A DNA stretch of 64,000 nt from positions 434,001 to 498,000 of the forward strand of contig NZ_JABACJ020000001.1 in assembly GCF_012524165.2 (NCBI RefSeq). The letters run 5' to 3'. This DNA comes from Faecalicatena faecalis (GTDB lineage Bacteria > Bacillota > Clostridia > Lachnospirales > Lachnospiraceae). A model generated the notes under the pieces. It saw nothing but the letters and a program-made list of their open reading frames with translations, was not told the DNA's origin and did not search any database. Both the position numbers and the translations under genes were made by a program. Below, piece by piece: positions 1-8,546 of the stretch (its first letter is position 1; every line of letters begins with the position of its first letter).

Positions 1-450
1 ATGGAGAACTTGCGATATGGAAAACTGGATGCCACAGATGAGGAATGTATTGCTGCGGCTAAGCGTGCCAATGCAGACGGGTTTATCCGTATGTTGCCGG
101 ACGGATATGAAACGGTCTTGTCAGGAGATGGCAGCGGGTTGTCCCAGGGGCAGAGACAGTTGATCTCTATTGCCCGGGCGGCAGTTGCTGATCCGCCAGT
201 GATGATTCTGGATGAGGCGACCTCCTCTATCGATACAAGGACAGAGGCCATAGTACAGCGTGGCATGGATGCTCTGATGAAGGGCAGGACCGTATTTGTT
301 ATTGCACACAGATTGTCCACTGTACAGAATTCCGATGTCATTATGGTCCTGGAACTAGGGCAGATCATCGAAAGAGGCAGTCACGAGGATTTAATTGAAA
401 AACATGGAAAGTACTATCAGTTGTATACTGGGGCTTTCGAATTGTCATAA
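1..450 (+). CDS. ABC exporter, C-terminal ATPase part (5' end outside window)
   Basis: This is the end of a nucleotide-binding domain from an export-type ABC transporter. Visible motifs are the signature LSQGQ (residues 47-51 of the visible part), the Walker B stretch VMILDE (67-72), a D-loop SSID and the switch histidine in AHRLST (H103). The Walker A motif and any fused membrane domain would lie upstream of the window, so the ATG at position 1 is probably an internal methionine: the first residues match the middle of such domains. ATP hydrolysis would drive export of an unknown substrate. The gene ends before a clear terminator. The substrate cannot be inferred from this fragment. Confidence 0.9.
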   Translation: MENLRYGKLDATDEECIAAAKRANADGFIRMLPDGYETVLSGDGSGLSQGQRQLISIARAAVADPPVMILDEATSSIDTRTEAIVQRGMDALMKGRTVFVIAHRLSTVQNSDVIMVLELGQIIERGSHEDLIEKHGKYYQLYTGAFELS

Positions 451-461
451 AAAATAGGGAG

Positions 462-530
462 GATGCCCTTTTAGATATGCAGACAGATGAAAATCTGAAA
501 GCAAAATCTAAAAGAGGCATCTTTTCGTTT
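462..530 (+). terminator. Intrinsic terminator after the ABC exporter
   Basis: An inverted repeat pairs GATGCC..CTTTTAGAT (from 462) with ATCTAAAAG.GGCATC (506-521), with one bulged base, followed by a T-rich run CTTTTCGTTTT. It begins 12 bases after the stop codon, as expected for a Rho-independent terminator. Confidence 0.8.
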
Positions 531-650
531 TCATGGGCATGGTGTTATGGTATCATGAGAGAAGGTACATATTCTTTTTGTATTGTACCAACAATGAATA
601 TGGATGAATATGGACTAAAGCAGGTTCATTCAATGAGATAGGAGACCTAT

Positions 651-1598
651 ATGGCAATCAATAATACGACCAGGATGATATTAAAAGCACTGTCTTTCGA
701 CGGAATCGAGGTGGAGGCATCCCGCCATCTGGCAGATCTAAAAAGGCTGGATCCGATGAAGATTTTTTACAAGACAATTGATTATAAGATATTTAATGGG
801 GAGCATGAGGTCCCGACGAGGATTTTTTTCCCGAATGAGAAGGCGTTCCAGAATATGGGGCCGAACCAGCACCGGGTTATGCTGCTGATTCATGGAGGCG
901 GTTGGGTGACTGAGAGTGTGGATAATTATGAGCGAATTTGTGCACGTCTGGCAAATGCCACAGAGCATGTGGTAGTTGCCATTGATTACAGGCTTGCGCC
1001 GGAGAATAAATTTCCCAGCGGTCTGGAAGACTGTTATGCGGCAGCGAAGGCACTTTTTACGAACCGTTTTATTCTGAACGTGGACCCGGAGGATATTACG
1101 CTGATCGGTGACAGCGCTGGTGGGAACCTGGCGGCTGCGCTGTCTCTCATGGCGAGGGACAGGGGCGAATTCCTTCCAAAACGACAGATTCTGATTTATC
1201 CGGCGGTGAGCAGTGACTATTCCGAGTCCTCCCCGTATGATTCTGTGCGGGAGAACGGGACAGATTATCTTTTGACTGCAGGGAAAATGAGAGATTATAT
1301 TGAGCTCTATGCAGGCTGTGAGGAGGATAAACAGAATCCGTATTTTGCACCGATTCTTGCTAAGGACCTGTCGAATCAGCCGGATACTTTGATTTTGACA
1401 GCGGAATATGATCCACTTCGGGATGAAGGCGAGGCATATGGGGAAAGACTTAAGGAGGCTGGGAACCGAGTGGAAATATGCAGGATCAAAGATGCCCTGC
1501 ATGGATATTTTGCCCTGGGGATTAAGAATTTTTATGTGCAGGAGAGTTTCGATCATATTAATAAATTCCTGGAAAGGGAGTTCGTTCAGGAGGTGTAA
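651..1598 (+). CDS. Alpha/beta hydrolase, hormone-sensitive-lipase-like esterase
   Basis: A 315-residue carboxylesterase/lipase-type alpha/beta hydrolase, probably cytosolic since no signal peptide is visible. It carries the oxyanion-hole motif HGGGW (81-85), the nucleophile elbow GDSAGG with Ser155, an acid in AEYDPLRDEG (Asp254) and the histidine in DALHGYF (His284), so the catalytic triad looks complete. The length fits the HSL family. A Shine-Dalgarno AGGAG precedes the ATG. The next gene, a putative acyltransferase, begins 3 bases after the stop, so the two are probably co-transcribed and may act on the same acylated substrate (inference). The natural ester is unknown. Confidence 0.88.
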   Translation: MAINNTTRMILKALSFDGIEVEASRHLADLKRLDPMKIFYKTIDYKIFNGEHEVPTRIFFPNEKAFQNMGPNQHRVMLLIHGGGWVTESVDNYERICARLANATEHVVVAIDYRLAPENKFPSGLEDCYAAAKALFTNRFILNVDPEDITLIGDSAGGNLAAALSLMARDRGEFLPKRQILIYPAVSSDYSESSPYDSVRENGTDYLLTAGKMRDYIELYAGCEEDKQNPYFAPILAKDLSNQPDTLILTAEYDPLRDEGEAYGERLKEAGNRVEICRIKDALHGYFALGIKNFYVQESFDHINKFLEREFVQEV

Positions 1599-1601
1599 GG
1601 G

Positions 1602-3416
1602 GTGCAGCAGAAGAGAGCATATTGGAGAAAGCTGGATAATGCGGCAAAATTATTTTCCGCGACCAGCAATAAAAAGGATACGAGAGTATTCCGATTTTTC
1701 TGTGTTTTAAAAGAGGAGGTCGATCCTGAATTACTTCAGGAAGCTCTGGACCGGACGGTCGTCACATATCCCGTATTTCTTTCTGTAATGCGCAAAGGGC
1801 TTTTCTGGCATTACCTGGAGAAGAGTAAACTGCGCCCGGAGGTGCATGAAGAATGTAAGGAGCCCTGCAGCAATCTGTATGTGCGGGATAAAAAGAATCT
1901 GTTGTTCGAGGTTACCTATTATGGGAAAAGGATTAATTTTGAAGTGTTCCATGCGTTGACGGACGGGACCGGGGCGACAGAGTTCCTTAGGGAGCTGGTG
2001 AAGAATTATCTGTTCCTGGCCCATCAAAGCGAGGGGCTAAAGGATGTGGCCCTGCTGGATGAGAATGTGACGATCCAGGATCAAGAGAGTGACAGCTTTT
2101 CGCAGTATTATACGAAGGTAAAGAAAAAAAAGGAGAAAAAACCCAAGGCGTTTCAATTAAAAAAACCGCGCAAGGAAGTGGGAAGGCTGCAGGTGAACGA
2201 GGCGGTTCTTTCTGTAAAAGAGGTGCTGAAGCGTTCCAGAGAGCTGGGTGTATCCATGACTGTGTTTTTGACGACCGTATATCTGTTCGCGATTCATCAG
2301 GAGATGACGAAGCAGCAGGAAAAACATCCCATCGTGCTGATGGTACCTGTCAACTTGAGAAAGTTCTTCCCGTCCGAATCTATGCTGAATTTCTTTAATT
2401 GGATTGAACCGGGATATCATTTTGGAAAAGGCGGTGGAAGCTTTGAGGAGGTCCTGGAACATGTGAAAGAATATTTTGCTGAGGAACTGACCACCGAGCG
2501 TGTGGCAGAGCATATGAATGAGCTGATCGCGCTGGAGATGCATCCGATCTTGAGACTGGCTCCTCTGGAGCTTAAGAACCTGGGGATCAAGGCCGGAGCA
2601 AGATATGCAGAGCGGGATGTGACGGCAATTTTTTCAAATATGAGTGCGGTCAAGATGCCGGCAGAGTATGAACCTTTTATTGAACGCTTCGGAGTCTATA
2701 CGAGTACCCCGAAGATGGAGCTTTGTATGTGCTCCTTTGGGGACAAGCTTTCTCTTGGATTCACATCCAGGTTCGATACCATTAATATTCAGAGGAATTT
2801 CTACCGGATATTAAAGCAGCAGGGAATCGGGGTGGAGAAGGTGGAACCAGAATTTCCACAGCCCGATGTTCCAAGCCGGCTGGAGATGAAGGTATTCAAA
2901 TTCGTTTCTTTTTTGTGCCTGGCAGCGGCGGTCGGCTGTGTGGCGGCAGATTTCAATCTGCATCCGAAGATTCGCTGGACTTTGTTTACCGCGGCCGGGA
3001 TAGGAAGCATGTGGCTGGCGCTGGCAATCGGATTCGTCAAGCGGTATAATCTGATGAAGAATGCCATGTGGCAGCTCATTATTGTGACAGTAGGATGTAT
3101 TCTGTGGGACATATTTACCGGATGGCGGGGATGGTCCGTAGATTTTGTGCTGCCGATCGTCTGTATGGTGATTCTTGTGTCCATGTTCATTATCACAAAG
3201 GTACAGAAGAATACGGCGCGGGAGTATATGATTTACTTTGTGATGGCGGGCGGCTATGGAGTGATTCTGCCGCTGATTCTGCTGCTTGCGGGAGTCGTTC
3301 GTTTTACTCCCATCTGTACGGTGTGTGTGGTAGCTTGTTTTCTGTTCCTAGCGGCATTGGTCATTTTTAAAGGAAAAGAATTCAAAGAGGAGATGCACAA
3401 AAAGTTCCATGTGTAA
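1602..3416 (+). CDS. HxxxD-type acyltransferase with C-terminal membrane domain
   Basis: A 604-residue protein with two parts. Residues 1 to about 420 resemble condensation/alcohol-acyltransferase-like proteins: the HxxxDG motif is present as HALTDG (His117, Asp121), which in that superfamily is the catalytic base motif. A basic, Lys-rich linker follows near 160-190. Residues about 428-600 hold roughly six hydrophobic segments. The start is GTG with AGGAGG eight bases upstream; no better ATG is seen. It is tightly coupled to the upstream esterase. Homologues are, from memory, annotated with a DUF6320-type C-terminus; that assignment is unverified. An acyl transfer reaction at the membrane is likely, but donor and acceptor are unknown. 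Confidence 0.7.
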   Translation: MQQKRAYWRKLDNAAKLFSATSNKKDTRVFRFFCVLKEEVDPELLQEALDRTVVTYPVFLSVMRKGLFWHYLEKSKLRPEVHEECKEPCSNLYVRDKKNLLFEVTYYGKRINFEVFHALTDGTGATEFLRELVKNYLFLAHQSEGLKDVALLDENVTIQDQESDSFSQYYTKVKKKKEKKPKAFQLKKPRKEVGRLQVNEAVLSVKEVLKRSRELGVSMTVFLTTVYLFAIHQEMTKQQEKHPIVLMVPVNLRKFFPSESMLNFFNWIEPGYHFGKGGGSFEEVLEHVKEYFAEELTTERVAEHMNELIALEMHPILRLAPLELKNLGIKAGARYAERDVTAIFSNMSAVKMPAEYEPFIERFGVYTSTPKMELCMCSFGDKLSLGFTSRFDTINIQRNFYRILKQQGIGVEKVEPEFPQPDVPSRLEMKVFKFVSFLCLAAAVGCVAADFNLHPKIRWTLFTAAGIGSMWLALAIGFVKRYNLMKNAMWQLIIVTVGCILWDIFTGWRGWSVDFVLPIVCMVILVSMFIITKVQKNTAREYMIYFVMAGGYGVILPLILLLAGVVRFTPICTVCVVACFLFLAALVIFKGKEFKEEMHKKFHV

Positions 3417-3503
3417 GGAATGGACAGGTCTCGCTTTTTTGACGGAAAACGGCTGATTTAGGGCTTTGATTTTGGATTGTATTACCTGCGCTGTTTGTGG
3501 TAT

Positions 3504-3551
3504 TATAATTCTATGTATACTACTTCTGGCATACCTGCTTACTTAGGTATG
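3504..3551 (+). promoter_or_regulatory. Probable -10 box and short leader hairpin before pyrC
   Basis: A perfect TATAAT lies at 3504-3509; the -35 region is weak (ATTACC at 3481-3486, 17-base spacing). The short leader that follows holds one hairpin with stem CATACCT/AGGTATG (3530-3536 with 3545-3551) and an eight-base loop. There is no T-run after it, and the leader of roughly 65 bases is too short for a classical PyrR anti-terminator and terminator pair. Confidence 0.45.
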
Positions 3552-3578
3552 TAATCTTATAGAGGAAGGACTAACATT

Positions 3579-4856
3579 ATGAGACTTTTGATTCAAAACG
3601 GTCATGTTCTAGATCCACTGACGGGGCTGGATGATATCAGCGATGTCCTGGTGGATGGGACAAAGATTGTGAAGGTTGCGAAAGAGATTCAGGATGCAGC
3701 AGATGAGACGATAGATGCCTCCGGCTGTTATGTGATGCCGGGACTGATTGATCTGCACGTGCATCTGCGTGATCCGGGGCTGACCCATAAAGAGACCTTG
3801 GAGACTGGCGGAAGGGCAGCGGCCCGCGGTGGTGTGACAACTGTCTGTGCGATGCCGAATACGAAGCCGATCACGGATACAAAGGAGATGGTGGAAGAGC
3901 TGCATAAGAGAGCCGCAGAGGAATCTCCCATTCATGTGATTCAGCTTGGAGCTGTTACCAAAGGGGAAAAGGGAGAAGAGTTGGCAGATATCGAGGGGAT
4001 GGCGAAGGCAGGCTGCCACGCCATCAGTGAGGATGGAAAGTCAGTCATGAATGCTGCTTTATACCGGAAAGGGATGAAGCTTGCCAAGGAATGTGGAATT
4101 TCTGTATTTGCACACTGTGAGGATATTAATATGGTAGAGGGCGGTGTGATGAATGCCGGTGCGAAAGCAGAAGCACTGGGAGTAAAGGGCATCACCAATT
4201 CTGTGGAGGATGTCATTGTTGCCAGAGATATCCTGCTCGCCAAGGAGACGGGGGTGCGTCTTCATCTATGCCACTGCTCGACTGCTGACAGCGTGAAGAT
4301 GATTGATGCTGCCAAGAAGGCAGGGCTTTTGGTGACTGGAGAGGTGTGTCCACATCATTTTATCTTATCCGATGAGGATATCAAGGAGAATGACGGACAG
4401 TTCAAGATGAACCCGCCGCTTCGTTCTAAGGAGGATGTGGAAGCATTGAGGGAAGGTCTTAAGAATGGAATCATGGATGTAATTTCGACCGACCATGCAC
4501 CACATGCCGAGGAGGAGAAGAATCTTCCGATGGAAAAGGCATCCTTTGGTATCGTCGGTCTGGAGACATCCGCCTGCCTGACCTACACAGAACTGGTGGA
4601 GAAAGGCGTGCTCACTCCGATGCAGATGGCTGAAAAGATGAGCTATAATCCTGCCAGAATTCTGGGACTTTCCGATAAAGGTTCGGTATCAGAGGGCATG
4701 ACTGCCGATCTGATGGTGTTTGACCCGGCGGCAGAGTACAGGATCGATAAGAATACGTTCCTTTCCAAGGGAAAGAACACACCATTTGACGGATATCCGG
4801 TCAAAGGGGAAGTGCGTTATACCATTGTAGATGGACGAATTGTATATGCAAGATAA
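3579..4856 (+). CDS. pyrC: Dihydroorotase
   Basis: Cytosolic zinc enzyme that interconverts N-carbamoyl-L-aspartate and dihydroorotate, the third step of UMP synthesis. The 425-residue length fits the class I (Bacillus-like) dihydroorotases. The first metal-binding motif is seen as DLHVHLRDPG with His60 and His62; later conserved stretches include the VCPHHF histidines and the STDHAPH metal-site motif. AGAGGAAGG precedes the ATG. It opens a run of pyrimidine genes in the order C-F-K-D-E, all on the same strand with gaps of under 100 bases. pyrB and carAB are not in the window. Confidence 0.96.
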   Translation: MRLLIQNGHVLDPLTGLDDISDVLVDGTKIVKVAKEIQDAADETIDASGCYVMPGLIDLHVHLRDPGLTHKETLETGGRAAARGGVTTVCAMPNTKPITDTKEMVEELHKRAAEESPIHVIQLGAVTKGEKGEELADIEGMAKAGCHAISEDGKSVMNAALYRKGMKLAKECGISVFAHCEDINMVEGGVMNAGAKAEALGVKGITNSVEDVIVARDILLAKETGVRLHLCHCSTADSVKMIDAAKKAGLLVTGEVCPHHFILSDEDIKENDGQFKMNPPLRSKEDVEALREGLKNGIMDVISTDHAPHAEEEKNLPMEKASFGIVGLETSACLTYTELVEKGVLTPMQMAEKMSYNPARILGLSDKGSVSEGMTADLMVFDPAAEYRIDKNTFLSKGKNTPFDGYPVKGEVRYTIVDGRIVYAR

Positions 4857-4864
4857 AAAATGGA

Positions 4865-4891
4865 GAGCAAAAGGGGCAGACCTTTTTGCTC
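4865..4891. repeat. Short hairpin with GCAGA loop between pyrC and pyrF
   Basis: An 11-pair stem (4865-4875 with 4881-4891, one G-T pair) closes a five-base GCAGA loop. A hairpin with the same loop and a similar purine-rich 5' stem AAAGGGG lies at 23719-23739. It may be a small dispersed palindromic repeat or a weak intercistronic terminator; the sequence does not decide. Confidence 0.5.
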
Positions 4892-4930
4892 ACCGTTGTA
4901 AGAACATTCAGATAATTGAGGAGGTTTTTT

Positions 4931-5857
4931 ATGATTAACAAGCTGGTAGATAAGATTAAGAAGACAGGAGCACCGATCGTGGTAGGGCTGGACCCGATGC
5001 TCAACTACATCCCGGAGCATATCAAGGAGGCTGCGTTCGGAGAATTCGGAGAGACTTTGGAGGGGGCTGCGGAGGCAATCTGGCAGTTCAATAAGGAGAT
5101 CGTGGATAAGACATATGATCTGATTCCTGCTGTAAAGCCTCAGATAGCGATGTATGAGCAGTTTGGAGTACCAGGACTTGCAGCTTTTAAAAAGACGGTC
5201 GATTACTGTAAAGAGAAAGATCTGGTCGTGATCGGCGATATTAAGAGAGGAGACATCGGCTCGACTTCTGCTGCGTATGCAGTCGGGCATCTTGGAAAGG
5301 TGAAAGTGGGAAGCAAAGAGTATGTTCCGTTTGATGAAGATTTTGCTACTGTGAACCCATACCTTGGTTCTGATGGGGTAAATCCATTCATCGATGTATG
5401 CAAGACAGAGAAGAAGGGACTGTTCATCCTTGTGAAGACTTCCAACCCTTCCAGCGGTGAGTTCCAGGATCAGCTCATTGACGGCAGACCGCTCTATGAA
5501 CTGGTAGGCGAGAAGGTTGCCGAGTGGGGCAAAGAGTGTATGGGAGAGGAATACAGCTATATCGGTGCTGTAGTCGGTGCGACTTATCCAGAGATGGGAA
5601 AAGTGCTCCGTAAGGTGATGCCGAAATCCTATATTCTGGTACCGGGGTATGGTGCACAGGGTGGAAAAGGAAAAGATCTGGTTCACTTCTTTAATGAAGA
5701 TGGACTTGGAGCAATCGTGAACTCATCCAGAGGAATCATCGCTGCTTATAAGCAGGAGGCTTATGCACAGTTCGGGCCGGAGAATTTCGGAGATGCATCC
5801 AGGGCAGCAGTAGAAGCTATGGCTGCTGATATCCGCGAAGCTTTAGAGAGCAGGTAG
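4931..5857 (+). CDS. pyrF: Orotidine 5'-phosphate decarboxylase, type 2
   Basis: Catalyses the last step to UMP, decarboxylating OMP. At 308 residues it belongs to the longer bacterial type 2 subfamily, not the short (about 230-residue) type. The substrate loop VGLDPML is near the start and the catalytic Lys/Asp cluster is seen as GDIKRGDIGST. I chose the ATG preceded by GAGGAGG (4918-4924) at normal spacing; an in-frame TTG at 4916 is rejected because it overlaps that ribosome binding site. It lies 74 bases after pyrC and 94 before pyrK, consistent with one pyrimidine operon. Confidence 0.95.
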   Translation: MINKLVDKIKKTGAPIVVGLDPMLNYIPEHIKEAAFGEFGETLEGAAEAIWQFNKEIVDKTYDLIPAVKPQIAMYEQFGVPGLAAFKKTVDYCKEKDLVVIGDIKRGDIGSTSAAYAVGHLGKVKVGSKEYVPFDEDFATVNPYLGSDGVNPFIDVCKTEKKGLFILVKTSNPSSGEFQDQLIDGRPLYELVGEKVAEWGKECMGEEYSYIGAVVGATYPEMGKVLRKVMPKSYILVPGYGAQGGKGKDLVHFFNEDGLGAIVNSSRGIIAAYKQEAYAQFGPENFGDASRAAVEAMAADIREALESR

Positions 5858-5951
5858 GCATCGCACAAGCTGGAGGAGAATTCAGCATAAATATCAGACC
5901 AAACATCGGAAAGTCTGAGTAAAGGAAAGTACTTTAAAAAGGAGAAAGACC

Positions 5952-6734
5952 ATGTCTAATAAACGAAAAGAATCTGCAATGATCGTATCTCAGGAATGCA
6001 TCGCAGCAGATATTTACAGTATGTGGATCCAGACAGAAAAGATCGCATCCCTGGCTGTGCCGGGACAGTTTATTTCCATGTATACAAAGGATGGCAGCAA
6101 ACTGCTTCCACGCCCGATCAGTCTGTGTGAGATTAATAGAGAGAAAAAGCTGATTCGTGTCGTATACCGTGTCACAGGTGAGGGGACAGGGACAGAACAG
6201 TTCTCAGAACTGACCAAGGGGGACTGGATTGATATCCTAGGCCCGCTGGGGAATGGTTTCCCACTGGAAGCTGCCAAGGGAAAGAAGGCAATGCTGATCG
6301 GAGGTGGAATCGGTGTCCCTCCGATGCTGGAACTGGCAAAGCAGCTTGATACTAAGAAGGTGCTTGTCATGGGCTACCGGGATGAGCAGTTTTTAGCAGA
6401 GGAATTCTGCGAATATGGTGATTTCTATGTTGCAACGGAGGATGGCAGCGCAGGAACCAAAGGAAATGTAATGGATGCAATTGCTGCCAATGGACTGGAT
6501 GCTGAGGTTATCTTTGCCTGTGGGCCGGCTCCAATGCTTCGGGCAATTAAGCAGTACGCCGAAGAAAAAAATATTGTATGCTATATATCTACGGAAGAAA
6601 GAATGGCCTGTGGAATCGGTGCATGCTTAGCCTGTGTCTGCCAGTCCAAGGAAGTGGACGGACACAGTCATGTACACAATAAACGTGTCTGCAAAGACGG
6701 CCCGGTATTCCTGTCAACGGAGGTGGAAATCTAA
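5952..6734 (+). CDS. pyrK: Dihydroorotate dehydrogenase electron-transfer subunit
   Basis: Iron-sulfur flavoprotein that passes electrons from dihydroorotate, through PyrD, to NAD+. The FAD-binding motif RPISLCEI is near residue 55, a nucleotide-binding glycine stretch (IGGGIGVPPM) follows, and a C-terminal cysteine cluster CGIGACLACVC plus a later Cys provides the [2Fe-2S] ligands. 260 residues is normal for the family. GGAG precedes the ATG. Its stop codon overlaps the pyrD start by one base, which implies translational coupling of the two subunits. Confidence 0.95.
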   Translation: MSNKRKESAMIVSQECIAADIYSMWIQTEKIASLAVPGQFISMYTKDGSKLLPRPISLCEINREKKLIRVVYRVTGEGTGTEQFSELTKGDWIDILGPLGNGFPLEAAKGKKAMLIGGGIGVPPMLELAKQLDTKKVLVMGYRDEQFLAEEFCEYGDFYVATEDGSAGTKGNVMDAIAANGLDAEVIFACGPAPMLRAIKQYAEEKNIVCYISTEERMACGIGACLACVCQSKEVDGHSHVHNKRVCKDGPVFLSTEVEI

Positions 6735-7636
6735 TGAATACAACAGTGAACCTTGCGGGTGTAGAATTAAAGAACCCGGTCATGACAGCCTCTGGCACAT
6801 TTGGTTCCGGGGAAGAATACAGTGAATTCGTAGATCTGAACCGCCTGGGTGCGGTTGTGACAAAAGGCGTGGCGAATGTTCCATGGCCTGGCAATCCGAC
6901 TCCGAGAATCGCAGAGACCTATGGTGGGATGATGAATGCCATTGGTCTGCAGAATCCGGGAATCGATGTATTCTGCGAGAGGGATATTCCGTTCCTGAAA
7001 AAATATGACACAAAGATTATCGTCAATGTCTGTGGAAAGACGACCGAAGATTACTGTGAAGTAGTGGAGCGTCTGGCGGATGAACCAGTGGATCTGCTGG
7101 AGATCAACATTTCCTGCCCGAATGTAAAAGAAGGCGGGATTGCTTTCGGACAGAATCCGAAGGCGGTCGAGGATATCACAAAAGAGATCAAGAAGTACGC
7201 AAAGCAGCCGGTAATCATGAAGTTAAGTCCGAATGTCACAGATATCACGGAGACTGCGAAGGCAGCAGAGGCTGGCGGTGCAGATGTATTATCCCTGATC
7301 AATACACTGACCGGGATGAAGATCGATATCAATAGACAGACTTTTGCACTGGCCAACAAGACAGGCGGAGTATCAGGGCCGGCGGTAAAACCGATCGCGG
7401 TCCGTATGGTATATCAGGTGGCAAATGCAGTGAAGCTTCCGATCATCGGTATGGGAGGAATCTCCACTTATGAGGACGCTATTGAATTTATCCTTGCCGG
7501 TGCAACAGCCGTTTCCGTTGGGACAGCAAACTTTTTCAATCCGGCAGCGACTGTGGAGGTCGTGGAAGGTATTGAAAAATATATGGAAAGATATCATTTT
7601 GAGAACATAAAGGATATGGTCGGACTGGTAAAATAA
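6734..7636 (+). CDS. pyrD: Dihydroorotate dehydrogenase, class 1B catalytic subunit
   Basis: FMN enzyme that oxidises dihydroorotate to orotate in the cytosol. The 300-residue length, the active-site loop EINISCPNVKEGG with Cys128 and the adjacent pyrK identify the NAD-linked class 1B form (PyrDB). C-terminal phosphate-binding motifs IIGMGGI and VGTANF are present. The start overlaps the pyrK stop. pyrE follows after 31 bases. Confidence 0.96.
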   Translation: MNTTVNLAGVELKNPVMTASGTFGSGEEYSEFVDLNRLGAVVTKGVANVPWPGNPTPRIAETYGGMMNAIGLQNPGIDVFCERDIPFLKKYDTKIIVNVCGKTTEDYCEVVERLADEPVDLLEINISCPNVKEGGIAFGQNPKAVEDITKEIKKYAKQPVIMKLSPNVTDITETAKAAEAGGADVLSLINTLTGMKIDINRQTFALANKTGGVSGPAVKPIAVRMVYQVANAVKLPIIGMGGISTYEDAIEFILAGATAVSVGTANFFNPAATVEVVEGIEKYMERYHFENIKDMVGLVK

Positions 7637-7667
7637 GAGTACAAAGGCAAACAATAGGAGGATTATC

Positions 7668-8342
7668 ATGGAACAGTATAAACAAGAATTTATTGAATTT
7701 ATGATCGACTGCGAGGTTTTAAAATTTGGAGATTTCGTGACAAAGAGCGGAAGAAAGACCCCATTTTTTGTAAACACAGGATTCTACCGTACCGGAGCAC
7801 AGCTCCGCAAATTGGGAGAATACTATGCAAAAGCAATCAACCAGAAGTTCGGGTTTGATTTTGATGTTTTATTCGGACCAGCATATAAAGGAATCCCTCT
7901 GACTGTTGCTACGACAATGGCCATCAGCGAATTCTATGGAAAAGACATCAAATACTGCTCTAACAGAAAAGAAGTAAAAGACCACGGAGACAAGGGGATC
8001 CTTCTTGGCAGCCCGATTCAGGACGGAGACAAGGTCGTTATTATCGAAGATGTTACGACAGCCGGCACATCCATTCAGGAGACGTTGCCGATCATCAAGG
8101 CACAGGGAGATGTTTCGCCGATCGGACTGGTCGTTTCTGTAGACAGAATGGAACGCGGACAGGGCGAGAAGAGCGCATTGAGCGAGATTCAGGAGAAGTA
8201 TGCTCTTGAGACAACGGCGATCGTTACGATGGCAGAGGTCGTAGAGCACCTTTATAATAGACCATACAAAGGAAAGGTAATCATTGACGATACATTAAAG
8301 GCAGCAATTGATGCATATTACGAACAATATGGCGTAAAATAG
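7668..8342 (+). CDS. pyrE: Orotate phosphoribosyltransferase
   Basis: Joins orotate to PRPP to make OMP. The PRPP-binding motif VVIIEDVTTAGTS is clear near residue 125, and the orotate/PRPP loop residues around KEVKDHG are present. 224 residues is normal for the family. An AGGAGG-like site precedes the ATG. It is the last pyrimidine gene of the run; the next gene, a tiny membrane protein, starts 11 bases after its stop and may be on the same transcript. Confidence 0.96.
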   Translation: MEQYKQEFIEFMIDCEVLKFGDFVTKSGRKTPFFVNTGFYRTGAQLRKLGEYYAKAINQKFGFDFDVLFGPAYKGIPLTVATTMAISEFYGKDIKYCSNRKEVKDHGDKGILLGSPIQDGDKVVIIEDVTTAGTSIQETLPIIKAQGDVSPIGLVVSVDRMERGQGEKSALSEIQEKYALETTAIVTMAEVVEHLYNRPYKGKVIIDDTLKAAIDAYYEQYGVK

Positions 8343-8353
8343 GGGGAAGTCAA

Positions 8354-8503
8354 ATGGAAAAGGCATATAAAACAATGTCAGGTGCAGGTGCAGCGAACAT
8401 TGTGCTCGGAATCATTATGATCGTGACAGGGGTCGCAGCCGGGATCATCACGGTGATCAATGGAGCACGCCTACTGAAAAATAAGCATGAGATTACTTTT
8501 TAG
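8354..8503 (+). CDS. Small single-pass membrane protein, 49 residues
   Basis: A short gene directly after pyrE with a strong ribosome binding site (GGGGGAAG) nine bases before the ATG. The product has a small polar N-terminus (MEKAYKTMSG), a hydrophobic Ala/Ile/Val-rich stretch at about residues 11-37, and a basic tail with Lys and Arg, so a single membrane helix is likely. I do not recognise a family. Similar tiny proteins may accompany this locus in relatives, but this cannot be checked here. The spacing and ribosome binding site are the main reasons to believe it is translated. Confidence 0.6.
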   Translation: MEKAYKTMSGAGAANIVLGIIMIVTGVAAGIITVINGARLLKNKHEITF

Positions 8504-8546
8504 GCGAGTCGCGGCAGATGTGCAGTAATGAAAAAGGGGTAGCAAT

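Noticed and set aside
564-589. A short inverted repeat GGTACA..TGTACC upstream of the esterase.
   Set aside because: Only six pairs with a 14-base spacer and no clear promoter around it; likely chance.
738-1556. A 272-residue open frame on the minus strand opposite the esterase.
   Set aside because: It has no ribosome binding site and no recognisable domain, and it lies fully antisense to a gene with an intact catalytic triad.
4817-5686. A 289-residue minus-strand frame opposite pyrF.
   Set aside because: It is a shadow of the pyrF reading frame; its translation has no family features.
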